The notes under the pieces: model-generated
What the model saw: the letters and a program-made list of their open reading frames with translations, nothing else
Told to the model about the DNA's origin: nothing
Database searches by the model: none
Part shown: positions 33,221 to 42,178 of the stretch, one piece after another
How positions within the stretch are numbered: the stretch's first letter is position 1
How the letters are laid out: the number at the start of each line of letters is the position of its first letter
Source of the DNA: an uncultured Victivallales bacterium
GTDB taxonomy: Bacteria; Verrucomicrobiota; Lentisphaeria; Victivallales; UBA1829
Length of the DNA: 64,000 nt
Reading direction: 5' to 3'
Assembly (NCBI GenBank): GCA_934644965.1
Contig: CAKUDG010000008.1
Span: forward strand, 1 to 64,000
Made by a program: the position numbers and the translations under genes

Positions 33221-33251
33221 TCCCGGAGAAGACGACGGGCGGGAACGCGGG

Positions 33252-33692
33252 TCATGCCTTTCCCGTGGAACCGAATCCCCCTGCGGATCGTTCGGATTCG
33301 GAGAGTTCTTCCGCAGGAATCATTTCAATGTCCGGAAGCGCGGCGATGACCATTTGCGCGATCCGGTCTCCGCGTTTGATTTCATAGTCCTTTTCCCCGG
33401 CGTTGAACATGATGCAGCAGACTTCTCCGCGGTATCCGGCATCGATGGTCCCGGGGGTGTTCAGGAGCGTCATGGCGTGTTTGAGGGCCATTCCGCTGCG
33501 GGGTCTGATCTGGGCTTCGTACCCTGCTGGCAGTTCCAGGAACAATCCGGTCGGAACAAGGGAGACTTTCCCCGGTTTCACAACAGCTTCCTCCCGGGCG
33601 CGCAGATCGTATGCGGCATCGTCCGGATGGGCTTTGCGGGGCTGCAGATCCGCAAAGCCTTCGGCCATCTTGAATTTGACTTTCACGCTCAT
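33252..33692 (-). CDS. dut: Deoxyuridine triphosphate nucleotidohydrolase (dUTPase)
   Basis: 146-residue trimeric dUTPase, which hydrolyses dUTP to dUMP and pyrophosphate. All five motifs are present: DDAAYDLRA, RPRSGMALKH, LNTPGTIDAGYRGEVC, KRGDRIAQMV, and the flexible C-terminal ERSAGGFGSTG. The start at 33692 is preceded by AGGAGAGGA. It heads the minus-strand group dut-comEC-GT4. Confidence 0.97.
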   Translation of the reverse strand: MSVKVKFKMAEGFADLQPRKAHPDDAAYDLRAREEAVVKPGKVSLVPTGLFLELPAGYEAQIRPRSGMALKHAMTLLNTPGTIDAGYRGEVCCIMFNAGEKDYEIKRGDRIAQMVIAALPDIEMIPAEELSESERSAGGFGSTGKA

Positions 33693-33771
33693 AATGACAA
33701 TCCTCTCCTGTTTTCATGTTTTTTCCCGTCTCAGCCCCTCTTGTTTGCCTCCGGGGAGGGGGGAAGGGGGT

Positions 33772-35010
33772 TCATGTTTTCAAATCAATGGCCTTTCTCA
33801 GACCTTCCGCAATGAAGTTGAAGGCGGAGACCGTCAGGAAAATCGCGAGTCCCGGCCACAGCATGAGATGCCAGTAGGTGAGGGGATCCGGAAATGCCTG
33901 ACGCAGCAGCTCACCCCAGCTTGCAGTGGGATCCTGCACGCCGAATCCGAGAAAGCTCAGACTGTTCTCCGCAAGAATCGCTCCCGCCACGTCAAACGCA
34001 AAGGAAACGAAAATCGGCCCTGAAACATTCGGCAGCAGATGACGCAGCAGGATCCGGTGCAGCGGCACGCCCAGAGCCTCACAGCTCTGGATATAGGCCA
34101 TCTGGCGCTGTTTCAGCGTTTCGCCCCGCACAAGACGGCAGAGCCCCGGCCAGCCCGTCAGCCCCAGCACCAGGATCACCAGCAGAATCGACTGCCTTGA
34201 ACCGTAATCCAGCATGATCGACATCAGTATCAGCAGCAGAAGGAAAATCGGAAAGCAGATGACGATTTCCACCACCCTCTGCACAAACAGATCCACCTTC
34301 CCTCCCAGATAGCCCGACAGCAGGCCGATGACCGTCCCCAGCACCATGGAAATCGCCGTTGCCAGAAAACCCACCGCCAGCGAGACTCTGCTCCCGTACA
34401 CCATGCGTGCAAAGACATCCCTCCCCGCATGATCCGTTCCGAAAAGATGTTCCGCATCCGGTTTCATGTACGGTTTTGCACTCGTTTCAAACGGACCGTA
34501 AGGCACCGGAGCGAAGAGCACGAATTCATTCCCTTTGCATTGTTCCGCAATCTGTCTCCATGGAGTCTTGTCCATTTTCCCTCCCCGGAGCAGGAAGGGC
34601 ACCAGAAGCAGGACTGCCGAAACTGCGGCCAGGGTCCGGAAAACGTTTCTATGTTTTTTCTGAAGCAGCAGCGCCAGAAATCCGAGCAGCGGAAGAAGCA
34701 GCATCAGATAGTTGAAGGCCTTTTCCACAAAAAGCTCCTGGCTGTCCGGAGCGAAGAGCGCCGTGAACGCCGGACTGGAAAGATGTCCGTTCAGGAACAC
34801 CAGAAGCGGTTTCCCGTTGACGATCAGAGGCGCAAAGAGTGCCAGAAAACAAAGCAACGCCACAAACAGAAGCGCCGCACCCGCCGTTTTATCCCTGAAA
34901 AAACGCTGGAGGATCACTCTCCCGGGACGGTAGTCCGTCCCGTTGTGAAGATCCTGCACGACGGGGCTGTCAGGAATGTCGATGGCAATTTCCGCTTTGT
35001 CCGTATTCAT
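33772..35010 (-). CDS. Peptide/nickel-type ABC transporter permease (OppC/DppC-like)
   Basis: 412 residues. An N-terminal OppC_N-type segment with a membrane helix (GAALLFVALLCFLALFAPLIV) is followed by an unusual insert carrying two more helices (~95-145). The transport domain begins at HLFGTDHAGRDVFARMVYGSRVSL and has helices to the end. The ATPase-contact EAA loop is SCEALGVPLHRILLRHLLPNVSGPIFV. It imports or exports oligopeptides or metals with partners that are not in the window: no second permease, binding protein or ATPase is adjacent. Its start overlaps the NUDIX stop by four bases. Confidence 0.85.
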   Translation of the reverse strand: MNTDKAEIAIDIPDSPVVQDLHNGTDYRPGRVILQRFFRDKTAGAALLFVALLCFLALFAPLIVNGKPLLVFLNGHLSSPAFTALFAPDSQELFVEKAFNYLMLLLPLLGFLALLLQKKHRNVFRTLAAVSAVLLLVPFLLRGGKMDKTPWRQIAEQCKGNEFVLFAPVPYGPFETSAKPYMKPDAEHLFGTDHAGRDVFARMVYGSRVSLAVGFLATAISMVLGTVIGLLSGYLGGKVDLFVQRVVEIVICFPIFLLLLILMSIMLDYGSRQSILLVILVLGLTGWPGLCRLVRGETLKQRQMAYIQSCEALGVPLHRILLRHLLPNVSGPIFVSFAFDVAGAILAENSLSFLGFGVQDPTASWGELLRQAFPDPLTYWHLMLWPGLAIFLTVSAFNFIAEGLRKAIDLKT

Positions 35011-35597
35011 GAGAGAAGCCCGGGGGGAAGGATTCGTCTGAGTTCATCCTGAAGCACGGGGGTGAAATCCTCCGTGTCGCCCTCCCGGAGCCGTCTGGCC
35101 AGGTCTTCGAACGTGTGGAAGGCCAGAGCGTCGAGCTCCGACTCCTGAAGCTTGAACGGGCCCGCGCTGACCGCGGAGAAAACACGGACATTTTCCGATT
35201 CGCGCTCATTCCGGATCTTCCAGTCGAAAAGACAGGTCAGAGCGGTCTCATCCGGAGACAGCCCGATTTCTTCGGACATTTCCCTCTTTGCCGCGTCAAT
35301 ATAATCCTCTCCCGGCATCAGATGCCCTCCGACCGCGCAATCCCATTTCCCCGGTTGGATATCCTTGCGCATGGAGCGCTTCTGAAGCAGTATGCTCTTC
35401 CCGTCCGGATGCAGAATGAGCACATGCACACTCCGGTGCAGAAGAGAAGGATTCCCATGACATTCAGAACGTTTCGCAAGTCCGGTCACATTCCCTGTGC
35501 TTTCGTCGATGACTTCAAAGAATTCTTCTTTTTTTCCCGTCACCTGCTCCTGTCCCTGCTGCGCGGGGGCTTTTTTTCCTTTCTCAGACATTATCAT
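35007..35597 (-). CDS. NUDIX hydrolase
   Basis: About 196 residues. NUDIX box GGHLMPGEDYIDAAKREMSEEIG matches GX5EX7REUXEEXGU. The surrounding pattern (EVIDESTGNVTGLAKRSECHG.PSLLHRSVHVLILHPDGKSILLQKRS) resembles isopentenyl-diphosphate isomerase-like and YfcD-type NUDIX enzymes. Substrate unknown. Start: ATG 35597 with AAGGAA 11 bases upstream; a longer frame would run into a tandem repeat. It overlaps the OppC-like gene (ATGA), so the two are cotranslated. Confidence 0.85.
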   Translation of the reverse strand: MIMSEKGKKAPAQQGQEQVTGKKEEFFEVIDESTGNVTGLAKRSECHGNPSLLHRSVHVLILHPDGKSILLQKRSMRKDIQPGKWDCAVGGHLMPGEDYIDAAKREMSEEIGLSPDETALTCLFDWKIRNERESENVRVFSAVSAGPFKLQESELDALAFHTFEDLARRLREGDTEDFTPVLQDELRRILPPGLLS

Positions 35598-35634
35598 GGG
35601 GAGGGGGATTCCTTTTTTCCTTCTTCTTCTCCGT

Positions 35635-35730
35635 GCGCATATCTTCATGCGCATATCTTTATGCGCACATCTTCATGCGCATATCTCTCCGTGTGCATAT
35701 TTCCGTGAGCATCTCCGTGCGCGTGTCGTT
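35635..35730. repeat. Degenerate 14-base tandem repeat
   Basis: About seven copies of a 14-base unit close to GCGCATATCTTCAT. The first three (35635-35648, 35649-35662, 35663-35676) are almost identical and later copies degrade and shorten. It lies in the 144-base spacer between clpC and the NUDIX gene. Confidence 0.75.
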
Positions 35731-35741
35731 GCTCCTGCATT

Positions 35742-38510
35742 TTATTTTTCCGAGGGAGGGGGCTCCTCCGTGGGGGGGCTGCTGCTGCCACCATCTCCTC
35801 CGCCGGATGCAGATGCAGTGCTGTCATTGGAAGAAGCGTCAGGGGCGGAAGAACTGTTTCTTCCGTGCGGAGTTTTTTTCCGGGGTCTGCGTCTGGCGGC
35901 GGAAATGCCTGAGTTTTCTTCTCCCGGCGTCTTCCCCGGAACAGCAGGTTGTCCGCTTTCTGCAGGAGAGGATTCTTTTTTCCCCTGTTCCACGCCGTCG
36001 TCTTCGGGCAGGAAGAGGATTTTCTGACCGTCCATCTGCAGATGAATCCGGCAGCCCGGAGTGCTGAAGCGTTCCCGGAGAATCTCCTCGGCCATCGGAT
36101 CCTCGATATAACGCTCGATGGCGCGCCGGAGAGGACGCGCTCCATATTCCGGCTGGAACCCGCGGTCGATGACAAACTGAATCACGTCCGGATCCATCCG
36201 GAGCTCGTGCCCCTGGTCTTTCAGGCGGCGGCGAAGATGCCCGAGTTCAATTTCGACAATTTCCTCCAGATCGTTCCGTTCCAGACGCCTGAAGACGATG
36301 ATCTCATCCACCCGGTTCACGAATTCCGGCTTGAATGCCTTTTTGGCCGTGTCAATCAGGCGGTCCTTCTGTTTTTTCGCATCTTCCGCGGAATTTCCTG
36401 TCCCGAAACCGAGTCCGCCGCCCTTCATGAGCTGTTCGGCCCCGATATTGCTGGTCATGATGACGATGGTGTTCCGGAAGTCGACGCGTCTTCCAAGGGT
36501 GTCGGTCAATTTCCCTTCCTCCAGGATCTGAAGCAGCATGTGCATGACGTCCGGATGCGCCTTTTCGATTTCGTCAAACAGAACCACGCTGTAGGGATGG
36601 CGCCGCACCCGTTCGGTCAGCTCCCCTCCCTCGCCGTGCCCCACATAGCCCGGAGGCGATCCCACCAGACGGCTGACATTGAATTTCTCCATATATTCGG
36701 ACATGTCAATCTGAATCAGTGCATCCGGATTCCCGAAGATGAATTCCGCCAGCGCCTTTGCCATCAGCGTTTTCCCCACTCCCGTCGGGCCGAGGAAAAT
36801 GAAGGATCCGATAGGTCTGCGCGGGTCCTTCAGGTCCGCCCTTGAGCGCCGCAGCGCTCGCGACACCGCTTCCACAGCATCACGCTGTCCCACCACGACT
36901 TTCCCCAGTTCCTCCTCCATCTGAAGCAGTTTTGCCGATTCCGCCTTCTGCATCTGGTGGACCGGGACCCCGCAGAGTTTGGACACCACAAACGTGATGT
37001 CCTCCACGTCAATGACCGGTTTCCGTTCCGCACAGTCCTTTTCCCATTTCTTTATGCGGGCATCCCGCTCGGCGCGCAGCTCCCGTTCCCGGTTCCGCAG
37101 TTTCGCCGCATCTTCAAAACGTTGCTCCGAAATCGCAACGTCCTTTTCCGAGGCGGTTCTGGCAATTTCCGTTTCGATGGAGGAAACATCCGGTATTTCA
37201 GGAAGATTCAGAATGCGGGCACGGGCGCCGGATTCGTCCATGACATCGATGGCCTTGTCCGGCAGAAAGCGTCCGCTGATATAGCGGTCCGAAAGCTGGA
37301 CCGCCGCCTTGATCGCCGCATCCGTGAAACGGACCGAGTGATGTTTTTCATAAACCTCTTTCAGCCCTTCCAGAATCCGGACCGAATCCTCTATCGAGGG
37401 CGGTTCCACCATGACAGGCTGGAAACGGCGTTCCAGGGCAGCGTCTTTTTCGATTCCCTTGCGGTATTCGTCCAGAGTCGTGGCTCCGACGCACTGGAGT
37501 TCCCCTCGGGAAAGAGCCGGCTTGATGATGTTGGCGGCGTCCATGGTGCCTTCCGCGCCGCCGGCGCCCACGATGGTGTGGAGTTCGTCGATGAACAGTA
37601 TGACTCGCCTGGAGTTCCGGACTTCGTCGATTACCGCTTTGATGCGTTCCTCGAACTGCCCCCGGTATTTCGTCCCAGCGATCATCAGGGGGAGATCCAG
37701 TGAGAAGATCTTCTTCCCGCGGAGAATTTCGGGAATGGCTCCGGAGGCGATGGCCTGGGCAAGACCTTCAATGATGGCGGTCTTGCCGACTCCGGCTTCC
37801 CCGATCAGAACAGGATTGTTCTTGGTTCTTCGGCAGAGAATCTGAATCACGCGTTCAATTTCGTCCTTCCGTCCGATGACGGGATCCAGTTCTCCGCGTT
37901 TCGCCGCTTCCGTCAGATCGCGTCCGAAGGCGTTCAGCGCGTCAAAGCTTTCCTCCTGGTTTTCCTGCGGGTTCCTTGACGCCTGTGCTGAATCGTTCCG
38001 GAGATCCTCCCTGTATTTCTGATTCTCTTCGGAATCCGGAAGATAATTGGGATCAAGAGCCGCCATGATTTCGTTTCTGAGTCTGCCGAGGTCGGCTTTT
38101 TTATTCCGCAGAGCCTTGGCGGCGGCGCTGCCGCCTTCCCGCAGAATCGCCAGAAGCAGATGTTCCGTCCCGACATAGTTGTAGTTCATGGACTGGGCTT
38201 CCTGCATGGCAAGATACAGCACTTTCTTCAGCCGCGCAGTGACTGGCTGTTCTCCTTCCAGCTTCGTCTCACCGCCAATGCCGGAGATCCGTTCTACTTC
38301 CAGACGCAGACTGTCCAGATTGATCCCCGTCGCTTTCAGAGCCGAAACGGCAATCCCTTCCCCGAGAGCGAGAATCCCCAGAAGCAGGTGTTCCGTCCCG
38401 ATATAATCGTGGTTGAAGCGTTCCGCCTCCTGTTTTGCCAGAACCAGCGCATGCCTGGCCCGTGGAGTAAAATTTCTGATCCATGAATTGATGTCTTCGG
38501 AATCCGGCAT
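35742..38510 (-). CDS. clpC: ATP-dependent Clp protease ATP-binding subunit ClpC
   Basis: AAA+ unfoldase that feeds proteins into ClpP. 922 residues: two N-domain Clp repeats (FTPRARHALVLAKQEAERFNHDYIGTEHLLLGIL and the second copy near residue 90), first AAA module with GEAGVGKT and VILFIDELHT, a UVR/coiled-coil middle (FEDAAKLRNRERELR), second AAA module with GPTGVGKT, SEYMEKFNVSRL and GYVGHGEGG, then GFQPEYGARPLRR. The last ~87 residues (836-922) are an unusual Pro/Ser/Gly-rich disordered tail. No clpP or regulator is adjacent. Confidence 0.95.
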   Translation of the reverse strand: MPDSEDINSWIRNFTPRARHALVLAKQEAERFNHDYIGTEHLLLGILALGEGIAVSALKATGINLDSLRLEVERISGIGGETKLEGEQPVTARLKKVLYLAMQEAQSMNYNYVGTEHLLLAILREGGSAAAKALRNKKADLGRLRNEIMAALDPNYLPDSEENQKYREDLRNDSAQASRNPQENQEESFDALNAFGRDLTEAAKRGELDPVIGRKDEIERVIQILCRRTKNNPVLIGEAGVGKTAIIEGLAQAIASGAIPEILRGKKIFSLDLPLMIAGTKYRGQFEERIKAVIDEVRNSRRVILFIDELHTIVGAGGAEGTMDAANIIKPALSRGELQCVGATTLDEYRKGIEKDAALERRFQPVMVEPPSIEDSVRILEGLKEVYEKHHSVRFTDAAIKAAVQLSDRYISGRFLPDKAIDVMDESGARARILNLPEIPDVSSIETEIARTASEKDVAISEQRFEDAAKLRNRERELRAERDARIKKWEKDCAERKPVIDVEDITFVVSKLCGVPVHQMQKAESAKLLQMEEELGKVVVGQRDAVEAVSRALRRSRADLKDPRRPIGSFIFLGPTGVGKTLMAKALAEFIFGNPDALIQIDMSEYMEKFNVSRLVGSPPGYVGHGEGGELTERVRRHPYSVVLFDEIEKAHPDVMHMLLQILEEGKLTDTLGRRVDFRNTIVIMTSNIGAEQLMKGGGLGFGTGNSAEDAKKQKDRLIDTAKKAFKPEFVNRVDEIIVFRRLERNDLEEIVEIELGHLRRRLKDQGHELRMDPDVIQFVIDRGFQPEYGARPLRRAIERYIEDPMAEEILRERFSTPGCRIHLQMDGQKILFLPEDDGVEQGKKESSPAESGQPAVPGKTPGEENSGISAARRRPRKKTPHGRNSSSAPDASSNDSTASASGGGDGGSSSPPTEEPPPSEK

Positions 38511-38543
38511 GTTCTGTGTTCCCGTCCCTTCGTTGTTTCCTCA

Positions 38544-38574
38544 TAAAAAAGGGACGCCCGGTATCTGGCGTCCC
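38544..38574 (-). terminator. Rho-independent terminator after the 38.6 kb gene
   Basis: On the minus strand GGGACGCC and GGCGTCCC form an 8-base stem with an 8-base loop, followed by six T residues. It lies between the gene ending at 38618 and clpC. Confidence 0.85.
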
Positions 38575-38617
38575 TCCCGTCATTGATCCTTTACGGATTC
38601 CGCCCGGTTGCGGATGC

Positions 38618-39400
38618 TCACATCGGCGGAATGAAAATGTTCTTGTTCTGTTCCGCCACCTGATCCACATTCTCCGGCGTGATCAGGACAAATCTCGAAT
38701 CGAACGCCTCCTGATTGTCCGAGGGAGCCTTCTTCTGCGGGTCAATCGCATTCCCGTTCAGTGAGGTCGCCGCCACCACAAATCCCTGTTTGATCGTATT
38801 CTTCAGAAGTCCGATCTCCCCATTGTAAAGCACCAGTTTCGGCCCGTTGGGCATTCTCCAGATGGAAAAGTCCATGATTTCCTCCGGATTGGGCGGAAAA
38901 CTCGCAAAATTAATGATCAGATTCGCTCCCTTGGATTTGTCGAAAATCTCGTTGAAGTGTTTCGACGTGACCATTTCCTCCATCGGCATCGGATTTTCCG
39001 GATCCGGTTCCGGAATCACAATGGTTTCCGTTGATATCACATTGATGCTTCCAAGATTGTTCTTGAATACTTCAACAGCGTTCCGCATGGCTTCGCTCTG
39101 TTCCGTGTAGCTGTCCGTCAGAATGACTGCAGAGGCATTGGGAAACTTTTCGGCAAGATATCTGGCCATCACATAAGCCTTCGCTTCCGAATATTTCTTC
39201 TCATTCTGAATGATCCGTTTGATTTCGGAGGAAGTCCCGCCGAACATCCCGTAATGATTCAGAATTCCGAATGCCGCGATCAGAACGCCGACAAGGCAGC
39301 AGATGGCATAGGTCTGAGCATTCCTGTTTTGTTTCTGTACTTTTGCGCACCAGAGAATCCCGATCAGGGACGCCGCCATCAGCACGATCCAAATGAACAT
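38618..39400 (-). CDS. Membrane-anchored protein of unknown function
   Basis: 260 residues. Two N-terminal hydrophobic helices (MFIWIVLMAASLIGILWCA and YAICCLVGVLIAAFGIL) are followed by a soluble domain of alternating strands and helices (ARYLAEKFPNASAVILTDSYTE, NNLGSINVISTETIVIPEPD, ANLIINFASFPPNP, GPKLVLYNGEIGLLKNTIKQGFVVAATSL). This reads like a Rossmann-like or periplasmic-binding-type fold, but no family is recognised. The start is ATG 39400 with AAGGAG six bases upstream. A terminator follows, so it is monocistronic. Confidence 0.65.
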   Translation of the reverse strand: MFIWIVLMAASLIGILWCAKVQKQNRNAQTYAICCLVGVLIAAFGILNHYGMFGGTSSEIKRIIQNEKKYSEAKAYVMARYLAEKFPNASAVILTDSYTEQSEAMRNAVEVFKNNLGSINVISTETIVIPEPDPENPMPMEEMVTSKHFNEIFDKSKGANLIINFASFPPNPEEIMDFSIWRMPNGPKLVLYNGEIGLLKNTIKQGFVVAATSLNGNAIDPQKKAPSDNQEAFDSRFVLITPENVDQVAEQNKNIFIPPM

Positions 39401-39617
39401 ACACAACTCCTTTTTTTGGTGTAAGTCTCTTCTTTTTCTTCTCCCTTACTGCCGCAAACCCTTCCGGCAAAGACTGCCAGTACGGAGTGAATATATCATT
39501 CCTCCAGTCAAAAGCAAATCTGAAAGCGCATGAAAGAGAAGCTATTCCGGGAAAAAAAAGAAAAAAAGGGGGAAAAAACGTTCATGAGGGGAAAAAACGG
39601 AAAATCACAAAAAAGAA

Positions 39618-39718
39618 ACGGAAGCAGGGGAACATAAACGCTCCAACTCACTTCAGTACTTTAAAGTCTTGTGACTTTGATGTATTTCTTGTTCAGAGGA
39701 ATGTAGACCTGCTTCCTA
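39618..39718 (-). ncRNA. Candidate small RNA with end-closing stem
   Basis: Downstream of a good promoter, GGAAGCAGG (39716-39708) pairs perfectly with CCTGCTTCC (39628-39620), closing a ~97-base element. Inside is a hairpin AAAGTC-ACAA-GACTTT (~39679-39664). A T-rich run (GTTTCTTTTTT) follows the 3' arm and could terminate the transcript. No open frame of note. It could alternatively be an attenuator in the long leader of the gene at 38618-39400. Not SRP, tmRNA or 6S by inspection. Confidence 0.4.
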
Positions 39719-39724
39719 GTCCTA

Positions 39725-39752
39725 ATTATACTGCTTTTTCCTGGAAAGGCAA
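39725..39752 (-). promoter_or_regulatory. Promoter of the small RNA candidate / 39.4 kb gene
   Basis: Minus strand TTGCCT (39752-39747), 16-base spacer, consensus TATAAT (39730-39725); start near 39718, directly at the 5' arm of the RNA stem. The remaining gap 39753-39987 shows nothing supported. Confidence 0.6.
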
Positions 39753-39987
39753 GTCCACGGAGTGAAAAACTCTGTTTTTTCTTCCCTTGCCGTGCCTCAG
39801 GCACTGTCATTCCGCACAATATTCTTTTCCCCTTTACCGGACCGGAATCCTTCTCTTTCCGCAGTTGCCATATTGTCTGGAAATGGGTGGATTCGGCAGG
39901 AAGACTTCCACTTTTTCCCTATCTCCTGTTCCCGGATGATACCTGGAAGGATGGAACAATGGGATAATTATCTTGGAAATGAAATTG

Positions 39988-40731
39988 TTATTGCAGAGGT
40001 TTGAAATAATTTGCGCTGTCTGTGATGCCGTTCCCAGGAGAGTAATGAAAATGGTTGACGAGCGTCAGGGAGGGAATGCTTTCTGAATGACCGTCGTAAA
40101 ACAGGCCGTTGCTCATGTTCTGATGTCTCCCGTACATCCATTCGTTTATGACCCAGGGATCTTCGGAAACGGATGCGGCCGGCACCCCGTGCATGCCGGA
40201 GCCCGGGATGCTGCAGTGCGGTCCGGAATCCATCAGATAAATCTTTGTGGAAGGATGCCGGAGATTCTTCAGCCCCACCATGACACCTGTATACTGCGTA
40301 TAGGAATATTGATACGGCGTATACATCACACGGTAGTGCGACTGCTGATAAAAGTAGCTCCAGCGCTCCGGTTTGTTCCCGTTCGGGCACAGGAAGAGCT
40401 TGGATGGCGTATCCCCGCTGAAGGGGATGTAATACCCCGCCCCCGCGAGAGTTCCTCCGTTGTTGATTTTCAATCCCATTGCCTGCCCCAGATACGAATA
40501 CCAGTAGGCGTCTTCCTGGGGATACATGTAATATCCGGGATAGACTCCGTAGTCCTGCACATAGGACGCGGCCGGTATGTAAAGCTGTTTCACGTTGGAA
40601 AGGCAGGAGATGCGTTTCCCTGTCTCCTTGGCGGTGCGCAGCGAAGGAAGAAGCATGGCCGCCAGAAGCGCGATGATCGCGATGACCACCAGAAGTTCAA
40701 TCAAGGTGAAAGGACGTTTTCTGATTTTCAT
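39988..40731 (-). CDS. Prepilin-type protein of the H-X9-DG family
   Basis: 247 residues starting MKIRKRPFTLIELLVVIAIIALLAAMLLPSL, the canonical prepilin signal and N-terminal helix. The Tyr-rich body (VYPGYYMYPQEDAYWYSYLG, YTPYQYSYTQYTGVMVGL) ends with the exact H-X9-DG motif in HQNMSNGLFYDGH. A second member of the family seen at 28.4-29.2 kb; the two differ strongly outside the N-terminus. The start is set by AAGGAAAG six bases before ATG 40731. It follows the sialidase gene after 113 bases. Confidence 0.8.
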   Translation of the reverse strand: MKIRKRPFTLIELLVVIAIIALLAAMLLPSLRTAKETGKRISCLSNVKQLYIPAASYVQDYGVYPGYYMYPQEDAYWYSYLGQAMGLKINNGGTLAGAGYYIPFSGDTPSKLFLCPNGNKPERWSYFYQQSHYRVMYTPYQYSYTQYTGVMVGLKNLRHPSTKIYLMDSGPHCSIPGSGMHGVPAASVSEDPWVINEWMYGRHQNMSNGLFYDGHSESIPSLTLVNHFHYSPGNGITDSANYFKPLQ

Positions 40732-40761
40732 TTCGTACTTTCCTTTCCTTTTGATATCTAA

Positions 40762-40783
40762 GTTTATTTGACGTTTATTTGAC
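40762..40783. repeat. Tandem 11-base repeat upstream of the pilin-like gene
   Basis: GTTTATTTGAC occurs twice without spacer (40762-40772, 40773-40783); on the transcribed minus strand it reads GTCAAATAAAC twice. It lies 31 bases before the pilin-like start and may be a regulatory site. Confidence 0.5.
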
Positions 40784-40844
40784 CTTTTTTCAATTTCCAA
40801 ATGAAAACATGCCGCCTGCACCACCGCCGCCAGAGGCGGGGAAA

Positions 40845-42149
40845 TCAGTGGAATTCAAGAAGGTTGAGTGTCTCCTGATCGAGGATTTTTCCGCAGAGAA
40901 AATATTTTCTGTCCGGATACCAGAGGACATGCCGGCCTTTCAGGCGCGTCATGCACCCGTAGAGGGCGAGATCGGCTCTTCTGATGCGGTGACCGAGGGG
41001 AACACCGTCGTCGTCCATGAAGAACATCGGTTCGGAGAAGCGGATCCCTTGTCTGTCGTCCGGGGAGAAAACGCCTTTGAGGGCGAAGAGCGGCCTGCGG
41101 TTTTTGGTTGTATCTTCAAAGGTCCATGGTCCGAAGTTTCCGGAATGGGCGTGGATGAAGAGGACATATTCCCCTTCTTTGTCGAGCGGGAAAATCGGGC
41201 AGGGACTCAGAGGATGAAGAATCGGAGGGCCGTCCTGACGGTAGAGGAGAGGTTCCGGCGGAGTCCAGGAATCCCCTTCGTCTTCAGAGAGGGAATACCA
41301 GGGGGAGCCGGCGGCGGTGCGGAAGACGCAGAGCACTCGTCCGTCGGGATACTGCACGAAGGAAGGTTCCTGCCCGATTTCGTAGTCGGGTTTTGCATAG
41401 TGCGGAGCGGTCAGGGCGGTGTTTCCGAATGCGGTCCAGCGAATCCGGAGATCTTCCGGGGAAGGGGATTCGTCCAGATTGTCGATGACATAGACTTCGC
41501 ATGCGGATTCCGAAAGCGTCCAGTGAGGTGCCGGGTTCCGTTTTGCGCAGCAGTACCATTTTGTGCATCCTCCCAGGTATTTTCCGGAACGCAGACGGAT
41601 CGGGGGGAGGTAGGGAAGGAAAGGCGGCGGGACTGCCGGGTCGGAACTGTCGTAACGCTCCGAACGGGGGCGTTCTTTCAGGACGGGAGCGGAAAAGGTT
41701 CTTCCGCAGTCGTCGGAGACGAGGATCATGCAGTCCCCGTTTTCCGCCGGGTCGTAGACTCCCGGATGCAGGCTCAGCATGAGATAGGTCCGTCCGGCTC
41801 TGTTCCGGAAGGCGGTGCCGCAATTGATTTTGTTTTTCCCCGTTTTGGGATCGAAATTGCCGCCGGCGATTACTTCCGGGGCAGACCAGGAGAGTCCACC
41901 GTCGGAGGAGCGGGCCGTCACATAGCGTCCGTCCACGGCCTGTTCCACGGAGGTCTGAGTCCAGAAGGCTTGCAGTGTGCCGTCCCTGTGTTCCAGGACG
42001 CTGATGTTTTCATTTCCCCCGTCCGGGATGCCTTCCTGTCCGTCGGAGGGAATATAGACGACATAATCGGGACGGGTCCTGGCAAGTTCCGGATGAGTCT
42101 GAATCCTTCTTATTTTTCTGCTGCAGCTTTCTTCGGGATTGTTCCGCAT
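40845..42149 (-). CDS. Sialidase-like (BNR/Asp-box) glycoside hydrolase
   Basis: 434 residues, six-bladed propeller type. Three Asp-box-like motifs are visible (SSDGGLSW, SDDCGRTF, SEDEGDSW). SFVQYPDGRVLCVFRTA and LLYRQDGPPILHPLSPCPIF match the catalytic-face loops of the exo-alpha-sialidase superfamily. No signal peptide is seen, so an intracellular role on imported glycans is possible. Substrate could be sialic acid or another sugar. It starts 29 bases after the LacI-type regulator and is very likely in its operon. Confidence 0.75.
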   Translation of the reverse strand: MRNNPEESCSRKIRRIQTHPELARTRPDYVVYIPSDGQEGIPDGGNENISVLEHRDGTLQAFWTQTSVEQAVDGRYVTARSSDGGLSWSAPEVIAGGNFDPKTGKNKINCGTAFRNRAGRTYLMLSLHPGVYDPAENGDCMILVSDDCGRTFSAPVLKERPRSERYDSSDPAVPPPFLPYLPPIRLRSGKYLGGCTKWYCCAKRNPAPHWTLSESACEVYVIDNLDESPSPEDLRIRWTAFGNTALTAPHYAKPDYEIGQEPSFVQYPDGRVLCVFRTAAGSPWYSLSEDEGDSWTPPEPLLYRQDGPPILHPLSPCPIFPLDKEGEYVLFIHAHSGNFGPWTFEDTTKNRRPLFALKGVFSPDDRQGIRFSEPMFFMDDDGVPLGHRIRRADLALYGCMTRLKGRHVLWYPDRKYFLCGKILDQETLNLLEFH

Positions 42150-42178
42150 GGCGAGAATCTCCTTTTTCAGATGAAAGA

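Noticed and set aside
39601..39720. SRP RNA because of GGAAGCAGG
   Set aside because: The conserved SRP hairpin (GGTCAGG..CCGGAAGGAAGCAGC) is not present; the motif is simply one arm of the closing stem.
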